Of a DNA stretch of 64,000 bases, positions 37,340 through 46,214 are shown one piece after another. The position numbers were made by a program, and so were the translations under genes. The stretch is from Pseudomonas fluorescens (lineage in GTDB: Bacteria > Pseudomonadota > Gammaproteobacteria > Pseudomonadales > Pseudomonadaceae): the NCBI RefSeq assembly GCF_902497895.1, contig NZ_CABVHQ010000021.1, positions 25,894 to 89,893 of the forward strand. Direction: 5' to 3'. Below the pieces are notes generated by a model. It was not told the DNA's origin. It made no database searches and saw only the letters and a list, made by a program, of their open reading frames with translations. Each line of letters opens with the position of its first letter. The first letter of the stretch is position 1.

Positions 37340-37726
37340 TTAGCCTGCTAACGACTTCAGTTTTGCTCCGCCGGGGAGATATCCGAACGCCATGGTCTGG
37401 ATCTTGCCGTCTTTATCCGCTTCAGCGCGGGGGCCGTTGAAGAACAGGCCTGCACCGTCGATGAAGTCAGCGGTAATATTCAACAGGTCGATCAAGCGGC
37501 CGTGCGCCTGCTCGAAGGCGCGCGAGCGCAGCCGCCACCTTGGAGCCAGGGCAGCAAGGCGCTGAATGAGAATACCGGGAGGTTTCGCCTGAGTTGAGAA
37601 GCTGCCGGGCCGCAGCAAGAACACGCCCGCAGCGCTGCCAGTACCGTCTACCACCCACGCTGACCGAGGGTTTTCTATAAACAGTTGATAGTGTAGATAA
37701 ATTTTCAATAAAAACGCTTGACGCAT
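37340..37726 (-). CDS. Hypothetical ORF, doubtful
   Basis: This is a 128-residue frame in the 457-bp gap between fsr and the tRNA-Met promoter. The C-terminal part (LFFNGPRAEADKDGKIQTMA) looks more protein-like than the Arg-rich first half, so it may be the tail of a decayed gene. No family is recognised. The frame's start overlaps the tRNA promoter. I see nothing else in this gap. Confidence 0.25.
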   Translation of the reverse strand: MRQAFLLKIYLHYQLFIENPRSAWVVDGTGSAAGVFLLRPGSFSTQAKPPGILIQRLAALAPRWRLRSRAFEQAHGRLIDLLNITADFIDGAGLFFNGPRAEADKDGKIQTMAFGYLPGGAKLKSLAG

Positions 37727-37746
37727 TTCCGTTATCGGCGAATAAT
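37718..37746 (+). promoter_or_regulatory. Sigma-70 promoter of tRNA-Met
   Basis: TTGACG at 37718-37723 and AATAAT at 37741-37746 are separated by 17 bp. A GC-rich discriminator (gcgcgcc) follows, 11 bp before the tRNA. This is a near-consensus stable-RNA promoter, and the GC-rich discriminator suggests stringent control. Confidence 0.8.
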
Positions 37747-37757
37747 GCGCGCCACTT

Positions 37758-37834
37758 GGCTACATAGCTCAGTTGGTTAGAGCATAGCATTCATAATGCT
37801 GGGGTCCGGGGTTCAAGTCCCTGTGTAGCCACCA
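37758..37834 (+). tRNA. tRNA-Met (elongator, anticodon CAT)
   Basis: This is a 77-nt cloverleaf. The acceptor arm GGCTACA pairs with TGTAGCC, the D arm is AGCTCAGTTGGTTAGAGC, the anticodon loop TTCATAA has CAT at 37792-37794, the T arm is GGGGTTCAAGTCC, and CCA is encoded at 37832-37834. It has its own promoter and a terminator at 37881-37906. It separates two blocks of accessory DNA, so it is a candidate integration site. Confidence 0.96.
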
Positions 37835-37880
37835 AGTACCGATTCATAGATGTCTGCAGCAGTCTATAAATCACCTCAAG

Positions 37881-37906
37881 AAGCCCGCCTAGTGCGGGCT
37901 TTCTTG
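37881..37906 (+). terminator. Rho-independent terminator after tRNA-Met
   Basis: The stem aagcccgc / gcgggctt with loop CTAGT is followed by the T-rich tct tgt. It lies about 46 bp after the tRNA. Confidence 0.8.
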
Positions 37907-38051
37907 TGTCTGGAGCCTTCGCTTTGTCGCTCCATGTCCCCGGACAGCCCTCGCCACTCAATCCATCCGCCGCCCTATCGTAATGAGCGCGGCACTGACG
38001 CCTTTTTCAGCAGAATCGGGAAGTCTTTTTCAGACTTTCCCCAGGCAGCCG

Positions 38052-39170
38052 TCATGATGGGAACAGGTCCAGTGTGCGCTCAACCTCTTGAATGTCGATT
38101 TTGAAGCCATCGCCCTCTGGCGTTCCGACCACAAAGCCAAAATTCTGGTTGTCGCGATCCGTCAGGTACTTGTAGTAGCTGACGAAACGGTTCGGTGGCT
38201 GCAGTGCCAGCAACGAACCACCCGGCTGGAGTACATTGACACCATGTACGAGCTGACTCCCTTCGACCCCCATCACGGTCCGCGCTCCGGCACAGGTCGC
38301 CACTATGGTCGGGACATCGGTTTTCAAAGGATCGAGTATGCGAAACCCCCTGCTCTTGTGCAGATGTTCAGCGAGCTCGATTTCATTGCGCAGGAAGCGT
38401 AAGTCACCGTCGCCACCCCGGAGGATGAACACGCCAGGGTGAGAGGCATAACTCACGTGCGACAGTAGCTTTTCACCCATGGCACGGTAACGTAAATGCC
38501 TGCTTCGATTGTTGCTCATATCGTCGAATAGCACGAGCTCACGAAAAAACGCACTGTGCAAGCGGACCGGCTTCATGCCCAACCAGTCCTCATAGGCGGG
38601 CGCCTGGGTAAATAGAGGAAACATGGCGGATGGTGCGGTGGTCACCGGGACTCCTTCGTTGCATGCCAATGAATAGGTCACGCAGTCTTCCATCAACCAT
38701 GTACCAAACCATGTATTTCCATTTTGCGTGCAGTAGACGGCCCCGCGCTCGATCTCGTTTTCCACGAAAATTCGCGGAAACAAACCAGGTTTGAGAGACA
38801 ACCAGAGACTTGCTTTGTCCTTGTAGAGCGCTCCATCGATCAGCCAGACATCCTTGATCAGGTAGCCACGCGTCGGGCCTTGCTTTACGTTGCCCAGCCC
38901 TTCTATTGTACGAGCGGGATGCTCGAAAGGATAAAAGCGCTTCGCTTCCCATCCAGTCACACGTTCCATTTGATTGGGCAGGAAGAACGCCGGCGGAGAA
39001 TGCGATATCTCACCCGACGCAATATCCCAGCTTTTCACCGCCAAGTTTTTTAAGTTGATCTGCGCTTTCCATGCAAGCCTTTTTCTCGCCATATGTTTGT
39101 AGGCGGCAAGGGTCCATTTTTTTTTATTGCGAGCGCTCGAAGTGCTTATTTGCGAGACATCGCTTTCCAT
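38052..39170 (-). CDS. Glycosyltransferase family 61 protein (intact copy)
   Basis: This 372-residue glycosyltransferase of the GT61 (DUF563) type has the C-terminal pattern GVFILRGGDGDLRFLRNEIE, GFRILDP, PTIVATCAGARTVMGVEGSQ, and LALQPPNRF. ATG 39170 is chosen because GGGAGGA lies 7-12 bases upstream; the longer frame adds seven residues before that site. It follows the FemAB/GNAT-like gene by 72 bp on the same strand and is probably co-transcribed. A decayed second copy of its C-terminus sits at 11866-12190. It presumably adds a sugar to the polysaccharide made by the neighbouring locus. Confidence 0.83.
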   Translation of the reverse strand: MESDVSQISTSSARNKKKWTLAAYKHMARKRLAWKAQINLKNLAVKSWDIASGEISHSPPAFFLPNQMERVTGWEAKRFYPFEHPARTIEGLGNVKQGPTRGYLIKDVWLIDGALYKDKASLWLSLKPGLFPRIFVENEIERGAVYCTQNGNTWFGTWLMEDCVTYSLACNEGVPVTTAPSAMFPLFTQAPAYEDWLGMKPVRLHSAFFRELVLFDDMSNNRSRHLRYRAMGEKLLSHVSYASHPGVFILRGGDGDLRFLRNEIELAEHLHKSRGFRILDPLKTDVPTIVATCAGARTVMGVEGSQLVHGVNVLQPGGSLLALQPPNRFVSYYKYLTDRDNQNFGFVVGTPEGDGFKIDIQEVERTLDLFPS

Positions 39171-39242
39171 GAAAAGTCCTCCCTGCGGCACAGGGTCAAT
39201 AGTCGCGCGAAGCGCTGTATTTATTTCAGTCCTGGAAATGAC

Positions 39243-40397
39243 TCAGCTGGATGGAATCCTTTTCATAATGGGTGGGCTCTGCAAATTGGCGTAGCGACTA
39301 CGCAAGGTTTCGAGAAACTCTTCGCCCGAGCCTTTGGCGCAATAGAGATAAACTTTGTGCAGCCCGCCAAATACCATTTCATGGTAACGGTGGGCGACCT
39401 CCTCATCGCTCGGCCCGTCCGGCAAGCCAAGGTGGAGGGTCAATTCCTTTCCTTCGACAGCGAAAAGCGGTGTCTCCCAGAGGAATTTGGCTCTACCTGT
39501 CTTGGGCAACCGGACAAACATATAAGCGTGGTTTCCCAAGGAATCAATATCGCCGCCGCGCCTTCTTTTCCATTTCAGAAGTCCGTCATCTGGCCGTGCC
39601 AGGCAAAGACCGATGTCGTAATAATCGAAGCCATTATCTATTGCCCATTCAAGTGCCATGAAGGTGGTAATCGAGTTGACTTCGCGCAATCTTTTGGCAT
39701 CTGAAAAAACTGCCTCGGTATATCCGAAACGTAGCGTGCTCCAATAGCGCTTTCCGTCGCGTGTTATTACGCAGCCAAGGTGGCATCCAATAACCTCGTC
39801 CTCCAGCATGATCAGATCGAGCCGGCCCACAGTCTTGGCTATCCTCAGCACATCCTGCGTGGGAGAGTGCGCAGCGTGGATACCTTGCCTTGCCTCGGCA
39901 TAAGGACGAAGCATTTCCCTGTCTGCCTTTTCAATTTCTTCATCCGTGAGCGTCTGAATCATTCGATAGCGCGGTCGGTTCTTGCGAATATTTCGACGCA
40001 ACTCGCTATCGTATCTTGCGGTGATATCCTCGATGGATCGCCCCAGCGGTACGACAGCACTCAGGTAGATGGGTACATACAAGGCCCCCGAGGTCGGCAC
40101 TTCACTGACCACTACCACATGATTCGACGCGGCAGGTTCCGGTTCGCCGTCGGTCATAGGCGAATTCCCCTGGGACTTCCCCCCTATGAGACGCTTAGCC
40201 ATCTCCCGCTGCGCTCTCCTTCCGATATAGAGGATTTCGTAAGGACTTTCCTTCTGCAGTCTGAACCTGGCAATTTCCCAACGCCAGAAACACGCACGGC
40301 CAAGGATGTCTCGCAACCAGGTTGAAGCGTTTCTTATCTCGTACCGTATTGAAGGAGGTATGAGTTTTCGGATAACTGCCGCCAAGATCTCTTTCAT
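39243..40397 (-). CDS. FemAB/GNAT-like N-acyltransferase, paralogue 2
   Basis: This 384-residue homologue of the protein at 12240-13382 shares ELRRNIRKNRPRYRM, CHLGCVITRDGKRYWSTLRF, FMALEWAIDNGFDYYDIG and the C-terminal LRSRYANLQSPPIMKRI. ATG 40397 (MKEILAA) aligns with the start of the other copy; the frame to 40460 adds 21 residues with no counterpart. The GNAT/FemAB fold is inferred from the central basic motif and the YYDIG segment. It is the first gene of the intact two-gene cassette. An N-acyl modification of an amino sugar is possible, but no substrate can be read. Confidence 0.72.
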   Translation of the reverse strand: MKEILAAVIRKLIPPSIRYEIRNASTWLRDILGRACFWRWEIARFRLQKESPYEILYIGRRAQREMAKRLIGGKSQGNSPMTDGEPEPAASNHVVVVSEVPTSGALYVPIYLSAVVPLGRSIEDITARYDSELRRNIRKNRPRYRMIQTLTDEEIEKADREMLRPYAEARQGIHAAHSPTQDVLRIAKTVGRLDLIMLEDEVIGCHLGCVITRDGKRYWSTLRFGYTEAVFSDAKRLREVNSITTFMALEWAIDNGFDYYDIGLCLARPDDGLLKWKRRRGGDIDSLGNHAYMFVRLPKTGRAKFLWETPLFAVEGKELTLHLGLPDGPSDEEVAHRYHEMVFGGLHKVYLYCAKGSGEEFLETLRSRYANLQSPPIMKRIPSS

Positions 40398-40620
40398 TTC
40401 TTCGAAATCCTTTGAATTGTCTGTTGATAAGATCAGAGAAAGATCAAGGCGAAACTTCAAGAGGCGCGCTAAAACCTTGATATGGAAGACAAACTTTATA
40501 AGGTAACGTTCTTACATTTAGTAACTATTAAAGATCAAGGTAGAGACTTTGCAAGCGACATATTGGTGGCGCCAGGCGTATATTTTATGACGCCATTTTT
40601 TCCTCTCAGGCCTGAGAATC

Positions 40621-40890
40621 ATGAGCGCGATGAGTCGCCACCTCAGAGGTGTGCCCGACAGCTTCATGATCGCCCGGAGCTACGATGCCAAACCGTTCGG
40701 GAAGATGGGCGAGCCGGCCGTGGAGGTGTACAGCATTGACGAGGCGTTTGCTGATCTTACCGGCTTGGACGAGTTGGGCCGGCGCATTCGCAGCCAGGTG
40801 CTGCGCTGCACTGGTATCCCGGTCGGCGTCGGCATTGCCAGTACCAAGACCCTGGCGAAGCTGGCGAACCATCGACGTCAATCAGCCTGA
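40621..40890 (+). pseudogene. umuC/rulB-like fragment (Y-family polymerase) with internal deletion
   Basis: The frame reads FMIARSYDAKPFGKMGEPAV and then directly VEVYSIDEAFADLTG, GRRIRSQVLRCTGIPVGVG and ASTKTLAKLANH. Both blocks belong to UmuC/ImpB error-prone polymerases. About 45 residues normally separate the KMGEP block from the YSIDEAF block, so an internal deletion has occurred. The C-terminal two thirds are also missing. It is a dead fragment at the right edge of the accessory region. Confidence 0.82.
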
Positions 40891-40903
40891 CTATGGCTCA
40901 TAA

Positions 40904-40957
40904 TGTGTAAACCATGTCTGCGCACATGTGTAAAAACCATGTGTCCAGTCCGTACAC
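40904..40957. mobile_element. IS21-like terminal repeat remnant
   Basis: Two tandem copies of tgtgtaaa(aa)ccatgt (40904-40919 and 40927-40944) are followed by ccgtacac. This resembles the multiple terminal repeats of IS21-family elements in pseudomonads. No istA/istB gene is present, so only an end survives, abutting the umuC fragment. Confidence 0.45.
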
Positions 40958-40979
40958 AATACCCAAACCAGCCCACTAA

Positions 40980-41036
40980 AGTCCGTCCGAAACGGAGGCT
41001 CCCCCTAAGGGGGGGAGTCTCCGTTTCGGACGGACT
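40980..41036. repeat. 57-bp near-perfect palindrome
   Basis: The arms agtccgtccgaaacggag (40980-40997) and its exact complement (41019-41036) are extended by ctccccc/gggggag, leaving a 5-nt loop. About 25 consecutive pairs form with one wobble. No T-run follows, so it is not an ordinary terminator. It lies between an IS21-like end and the diguanylate cyclase gene. Confidence 0.85.
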
Positions 41037-41221
41037 CAATCGATAAAAAACATGCGGAAAATCAAGGTAGACCGTTTTTTTATGCCTGGAGAAAGGTAAA
41101 GCGCCCTGCCTCAGCGTTGATGATGCATAGTCGCAAGCAACACGTCGCAATAAGTGGCCAGGTAAGCCGCTAAAAATGGCAAGGGGATGGATCGCCATTT
41201 CATCAGATTCCAGGGAGTGTC

Positions 41222-42784
41222 ATGCCGCAACCGTCTTTAAAAACTCGTATCGCCGAAACCCCACCCACCGAAAAAACTGAGGCCAGACTCAAGGTTCGAA
41301 CTGCAATTGTTTTTCTGCTGGCGGTATGTCTGTCACTGGCGGCCGTGGCTATCTGGGAGAGCTGGAGCTCCCGCCAATACCATTTGCGTGACAAAGAAGT
41401 CGCGATGTCTAACCTTGCACAGACCCTGTCATCGCAAGCGCAGGCGTCAATCAAGCAAGCCGACACCGTGTTGTTCGGCCTGGTAGACCGTCTCGAAATC
41501 GATGGCATGGACCACGAGCAGATTCCCAGACTGCAACGCTTGCTCAGTGCCCAGAGCAACGAGCTGGCCCAATTGCACGGCTTGTTCATCTATGACGAAA
41601 AAGGCCGGTGGGTAGTGAACTCGAACGGGGTCATCCCGCCAGACGCCAACAACTCCGACCGCGAGTATTTTATCTTTCATCAAGAGCATCCGGATCGCGG
41701 CCCGCATATCGGATCTTCGATAAAAAGTCGCTCGACGGGCGAATGGATCATGCCCGTGTCGCGCCGGATCAATCACCCTGATGGCAGTTTTGCCGGGGTG
41801 GTGCTGGCGACCCTGTATCTCGACCATTTTCTTCGGCTGTATAACAGTATTGATATCGGCGCTAACGGCGTGATCAGTCTGATATCAGCCGACGCCAGAA
41901 TCGTCATTCGCCGCCCCTTCAAGGAAGCTGAAGTCGGCACCAGCCTTGCCGGTGCTCCACTCTTCACTCAACTGTTGCCCAAGGGCCCTTTTGGTTCCGC
42001 AATCGACAAGTCCTATGTGGATGGCGTCGAGCGCGTGGTGGGTTTTCGCCGAGTCGATGATTATCCGCTGATCATTTTTGTCGCGCTCAACAAGGACGAG
42101 GCCCTCGCGGGGTGGCGACAGGCATCGTTACTGAGTGCGGCGATCGTTACTTTTCTGCTGGTGATTCTGGGGCTGCTCGGCTATCGACTGATCAGGCTCA
42201 TGAAGCAACAAAATCATATCCAGAACCAATTGCTGGGCGCTCAGGACAAATTGATCGAGGCCAATCGGACGCTGGAGTTGTTGGCGCTGGAGGATGCATT
42301 GACAGGGCTGGCGAACCGGCGTCAGTTCGACCTGTTCCTTCATGCGGAGATGGGCCGCGCCAGGCGCAGCCAAGGGAGTCTTGCTTTGCTGTTGATCGAT
42401 GTCGATCACTTCAAGCGCTTCAATGACAATTATGGACATTTGGCCGGGGACGACTGTTTACGCACCATCAGCGCGATCATCCGGCAAAATATCAAACGGC
42501 CCGGTGATCTGGCGGCGCGTTATGGCGGCGAGGAGTTTGCCGTGGTGTTGCCGGGCACTGACTATGTAGGGGCATTTCTGATTGCCGAGACAATCCGCCA
42601 CGCCGTTCAGCAGGCAGGAATCGAGCACGATGAAAGCACCGAAGGCACGGTCACGGTCAGCGTTGGCGTCGCCACCTGCAGCCCGACATCGCTAGAGTTA
42701 CCCGACGACTTGATCGGCGCCTCCGACAAAGCACTCTACGTCGCCAAAGCCAGTGGCAGGAATATGAGCGTTATCGCTAACTGA
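41222..42784 (+). CDS. Membrane-bound diguanylate cyclase with periplasmic Cache-type sensor
   Basis: This 520-residue protein makes cyclic di-GMP. A first membrane helix (about residues 27-45) is followed by a periplasmic Cache-like sensor (about 50-300, with DREYFIFHQEHPDRGPHIG and a second-half SYVDGVERVVGFRRVDDYPL). A second helix lies near 303-325, then a GGDEF domain with DALTGLANRRQFD, DVDHFKRFNDNYGHLAGD and the active-site GGEEF at 435-439. No RxxD inhibitory site is obvious five residues before GGEEF. ATG 41222 has GGGAG about 4-8 bases upstream. Cyclic di-GMP often raises exopolysaccharide output, so a link to the locus to the left is possible but unproven. Confidence 0.95.
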   Translation: MPQPSLKTRIAETPPTEKTEARLKVRTAIVFLLAVCLSLAAVAIWESWSSRQYHLRDKEVAMSNLAQTLSSQAQASIKQADTVLFGLVDRLEIDGMDHEQIPRLQRLLSAQSNELAQLHGLFIYDEKGRWVVNSNGVIPPDANNSDREYFIFHQEHPDRGPHIGSSIKSRSTGEWIMPVSRRINHPDGSFAGVVLATLYLDHFLRLYNSIDIGANGVISLISADARIVIRRPFKEAEVGTSLAGAPLFTQLLPKGPFGSAIDKSYVDGVERVVGFRRVDDYPLIIFVALNKDEALAGWRQASLLSAAIVTFLLVILGLLGYRLIRLMKQQNHIQNQLLGAQDKLIEANRTLELLALEDALTGLANRRQFDLFLHAEMGRARRSQGSLALLLIDVDHFKRFNDNYGHLAGDDCLRTISAIIRQNIKRPGDLAARYGGEEFAVVLPGTDYVGAFLIAETIRHAVQQAGIEHDESTEGTVTVSVGVATCSPTSLELPDDLIGASDKALYVAKASGRNMSVIAN

Positions 42785-42949
42785 CTGGCTCAACTACCTG
42801 AAGCAAAGGGTGATCGCTGACCATCCCGAAGACTGGGAAAGTCGCCTCGCGCGTTGCACCTGCCACTGTCGGCCGATACATTCCCCCTCACGCGGTCACA
42901 CCTGCCGGCTGCGCTCGACACCTTTTTTCCAACGGACGGAGTGCCCCGC

Positions 42950-44794
42950 GTGTTCTCAGCCTTCAACTTGCGCCACTACCGCTTATCTGTGCTTTCGCTG
43001 ATAGCCGCCGCACTCACCCTTGCCGCCTGCAATGCCCCGCCTTCCGCGCCCTCCGGCAACGACCTGGCGGTGGCCCCGGAACTTGCTTCGGGTTATCGGG
43101 GCGATTTGCGCACCCAATACGCCTCCCGACACATGGCAGCGGCGGCCAACCCGCTGGCGGCCGAAGCCGGTCGTGAGATGTTGCGTCAGGGTGGCTCGGC
43201 GATCGATGCAGCGATTGCGATGCAAGCGGTACTGACTCTGGTGGAACCGCAATCTTCGGGCATTGGCGGCGGTGCACTGATCATGCTCTGGGACGGTAAA
43301 ACCGTGCGAGCCTATGACGGTCGCGAAACCGCGCCGGCGGGAGTGACCGAAAAACTCTTCCTGCAAGCTGACGGCCAACCGATGCCGTTCATCCAGGCCC
43401 AAATCGGCGGTCGTTCGGTCGGTACGCCGGGGGTGCTGCGCGCCCTGGAGCTCGCCCATAACCAGCACGGTCGTCTGCCATGGGCACAGTTGTTCGAACC
43501 GGCCATTCGCCTGGCGGAGCAAGGCTTTCCAATCTCGCCACGACTGCACGCGCTGATTGCCGGCGATCGCGCCCTGCCCCGCTCGCCGGACATGGCCGGC
43601 TACTTCCTGAACGCTGATGGCAGTCCGAAAGCCGTCGGTACCCGGCTGAAAAATCCGGCATTGGCCGCTGTACTTCAACGGATCGGCAAAGAAGGCCCCG
43701 CGGCCCTTTATCAAGGCCCGGTCGCTGAAGAGATCGTCGCCAAGGTTCAGCGCCACGCCAACCCCGGCAGCCTGTCGATGAACGATCTGCAAGGCTATCG
43801 CGCCAAAGAGCGCACTCCACTGTGCAGCGACTACAAACGCTGGCAAGTTTGCGGCATGCCGCCACCCTCTTCCGGAGGCATCGCCGTCGCGCAGATCCTC
43901 GGCACCCTGCAGGCCCTGGAAAGCCGCGATAGCCGCTTTGCCCTGCCACCCCTCAAGCCAGTCCCGACCAGCACCACGGCCGGCATGGAACCGGCGCCTG
44001 AAGCCGTCCACCTGATTGCCGAGGCCGAACGCCTGGCCTATGCCGACCGCGGACTTTATGTGGCTGACTCGGACTTCGTCCCGGTGCCACTCGCTGGCCT
44101 GGTCGCCCCCGACTATCTGGCCGCTAGAGCCGCCTTGATCGGTGAGCGCAGCATGGGCCTGGCCAAACCCGGCAACCCGGCTGGCGTCCAGCTGGCCTAC
44201 GCGGCAGACCGCTCGCCGATGCGGATTTCCACCTCACAAGTAGTCGCGGTCGACGACAAGGGTGGTGCCGTGTCGATGACCACCACGGTGGAAGCGGCCT
44301 TCGGTTCCCACCTCATGGTTCAGGGCTTTGTGCTCAATAACCAGATGACCGATTTTTCCTTTATCCCAGAGGAAAATGGCCTGCCGGTCGCCAATCGCGT
44401 CGAACCCGGCAAACGCCCGCGCTCTTCCATGGCCCCGACGCTGATCTTCGATCGTCAGAGCGGCGAACTGGTGGCCACCGTGGGCTCCCCGGGCGGCTCG
44501 CAAATCATCGAATACGTCGCCAAGTCCGTGGTGGGCCTGCTCGACTGGAACATGGATCCGCAAGCCGCCATCAGCCTGCCCAACTTCGGCAGTCGCAACG
44601 GTCCGACCGAACTCGAGCAAGGGCAATTCAGCCCGGCGCTGGTGCAGGCACTCAAGGATAAAGGGCATGAAGTGAGGCAGATCGACATGACCAGCGGCAC
44701 CCAGGCCATCGTCCGGGTTCGTGATGCCCAAGGCAAAGCCTCATGGGCCGGCGGTGCCGATCCACGGCGTGAGGGTGCAGCGTTGGGGGATTGA
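42950..44794 (+). CDS. ggt: Gamma-glutamyltransferase, lipoprotein form
   Basis: This 614-residue periplasmic Ntn hydrolase cleaves or transfers gamma-glutamyl groups of glutathione. The signal peptide ends in a lipobox, LTLAAC (Cys near residue 24), so it is membrane-anchored. Large-subunit marks are ASRHMAAAANPLAAEAGREM, PQSSGIGGGALIMLWDG and YDGRETAPA. The autocleavage Thr opens TTTVEAAFGSHLMVQGFVLN, with NNQMTDFS, PGKRPRSSMAPTL and GSPGGSQII following. GTG 42950 is chosen because GGAG precedes it by 6-9 bases and the signal peptide then starts correctly; the frame from 42854 adds 32 residues. It is a monocistronic gene. Confidence 0.94.
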   Translation: MFSAFNLRHYRLSVLSLIAAALTLAACNAPPSAPSGNDLAVAPELASGYRGDLRTQYASRHMAAAANPLAAEAGREMLRQGGSAIDAAIAMQAVLTLVEPQSSGIGGGALIMLWDGKTVRAYDGRETAPAGVTEKLFLQADGQPMPFIQAQIGGRSVGTPGVLRALELAHNQHGRLPWAQLFEPAIRLAEQGFPISPRLHALIAGDRALPRSPDMAGYFLNADGSPKAVGTRLKNPALAAVLQRIGKEGPAALYQGPVAEEIVAKVQRHANPGSLSMNDLQGYRAKERTPLCSDYKRWQVCGMPPPSSGGIAVAQILGTLQALESRDSRFALPPLKPVPTSTTAGMEPAPEAVHLIAEAERLAYADRGLYVADSDFVPVPLAGLVAPDYLAARAALIGERSMGLAKPGNPAGVQLAYAADRSPMRISTSQVVAVDDKGGAVSMTTTVEAAFGSHLMVQGFVLNNQMTDFSFIPEENGLPVANRVEPGKRPRSSMAPTLIFDRQSGELVATVGSPGGSQIIEYVAKSVVGLLDWNMDPQAAISLPNFGSRNGPTELEQGQFSPALVQALKDKGHEVRQIDMTSGTQAIVRVRDAQGKASWAGGADPRREGAALGD

Positions 44795-44824
44795 TTTCAA
44801 TCTCACCTCAGGCGCTCACCTGAC

Positions 44825-45922
44825 CTAGCGGTTGTATTTCAAGCCCTGGTGCGATGCGTGACGTTCCAGCGCCAGCTCGATCAGCTGACTGACCAGCTCA
44901 CTGTAGCTCATGCCCGCAGCCTGCCAGAGCTTGGGGTACATGCTGATCCGGGTGAAACCCGGCAGTGAGTTGATTTCGTTGATCAGCACCTCGCCGGCAT
45001 CGGTGAGGAACACGTCGACGCGGGCCAGGCCGGAGCAGCCGAGGACCTGGAATGCCTCGATGGCGAGGGCGCGGATGCGTTCGCTGCTTTCAAGGCTGAT
45101 GTTGGCCGGAACCACGACTTCTGCGGCCTGGTCATCGATGTATTTGCTGTCGTAGGAGTAAAAGCCGCTACTCACCACGATTTCGCCGCAACCGCTGGCG
45201 ATCGGCTGGTCATTGCCCAGAACCGCACATTCGATTTCGCGGCCGTTGACGGCGGCCTCAACAAGGATCTTTTCATCGAAGTTCAGCGCGAGCGCTACAG
45301 CCGCCACGTACTCCGCCTCATTACTGACCTTGCTGACGCCTACTGAGGAGCCCTGGTTTGCCGGTTTAACGAACATCGGCAAGCCGAGCCTGCGTTGCGC
45401 TTCAGTGAAATTGGTACGCGCGGCACTGGCGCGGGTCAGGCTGATGAATGGCGTGATCGCCAGTCCGGCGTCGCGCAGCAGGCGTTTACTGACATCCTTG
45501 TCCATGCAGACTGCCGAGCCGAGCACGTCGGAGCCGACAAAGGGCAGGTCCGCCATGCGCAGCAGGCCCTGCAGGCAACCATCTTCGCCGAGGGTGCCGT
45601 GGACGATGGGAAAGATCACGTCGACATGTCCCAGCAGCTCCTGACTGGAAGTCTCGACCAGTTGCTGACTGGCCTTGCCGGGCACCACCGCCAATTCGCG
45701 GTTCGATTGGTTAAGGGCGATCAGCGCCGGGTTTTCCTGGTTGATCAGGAAGTTCGAGCTGTCGTTCAGGTGCCAGCGTCCTTGCTTGTCGATTCCGATC
45801 AGCATCGGCTCGAAACGCGAAAGATCCAGCGCATCAACGATGTTCCTCGCCGATTGCAGCGAGACTTCATGCTCCGCCGAGCGGCCACCAAAAATAATCC
45901 CGACCCGCAACTTGCTCATCAT
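44825..45922 (-). CDS. ddl: D-alanine--D-alanine ligase
   Basis: This 365-residue cytoplasmic ATP-grasp ligase makes D-Ala-D-Ala for peptidoglycan. It has [59 protein letters not shown], the EIECAVLG block and the metal site [17 protein letters not shown]. The length and the SMYPKLW end fit the DdlA type. Pseudomonads usually have another ddl in the mur cluster, so this is probably the second copy. It is transcribed alone, convergent with ggt. Confidence 0.95.
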   Translation of the reverse strand: MMSKLRVGIIFGGRSAEHEVSLQSARNIVDALDLSRFEPMLIGIDKQGRWHLNDSSNFLINQENPALIALNQSNRELAVVPGKASQQLVETSSQELLGHVDVIFPIVHGTLGEDGCLQGLLRMADLPFVGSDVLGSAVCMDKDVSKRLLRDAGLAITPFISLTRASAARTNFTEAQRRLGLPMFVKPANQGSSVGVSKVSNEAEYVAAVALALNFDEKILVEAAVNGREIECAVLGNDQPIASGCGEIVVSSGFYSYDSKYIDDQAAEVVVPANISLESSERIRALAIEAFQVLGCSGLARVDVFLTDAGEVLINEINSLPGFTRISMYPKLWQAAGMSYSELVSQLIELALERHASHQGLKYNR

Positions 45923-46026
45923 CCGACCTCTTGTGCTTTATTGGGTAGTTCTACCGACCTCAGGTGCGGGGATCAACACCTCGGGCTCGATAAAGACAGT
46001 CGGCCAGCATTGCGCTACCGTATTTT

Positions 46027-46140
46027 CCATCGAGCACAGGCCAGCCGCTGGTCAACGCCGCATTGATCGCCGGCTTCACCGATCAAAGCCATATGACCCG
46101 ACAGTTCGAACAGAAAATGTGCGCCTTTCGCTATCGGAAA
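46027..46140 (+). pseudogene. AraC-family regulator HTH remnant
   Basis: The frame reads TGQPLVNAALIAGFTDQSHM, then TRQFEQKMCAF. This matches the second helix-turn-helix of AraC regulators (AA..AGF.DQSH..R.F). No start, no N-terminal domain and no conserved P.xYR ending are present. It lies just upstream of the RidA gene, a common partner of such regulators, so it may be the remnant of a lost local regulator. Confidence 0.6.
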
Positions 46141-46214
46141 ACCCGGATTCCCTCAATGTGCCGAGGCGCTATAGTTGGACTGACAACATTCAGCGGCTAT
46201 CAGGGAGTTGTGCA

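Noticed and set aside
42983..44011. Long minus-strand open frame opposite ggt
   Set aside because: It is a shadow of the gamma-glutamyltransferase gene; composition is Arg/Gly/His-rich with no domain.
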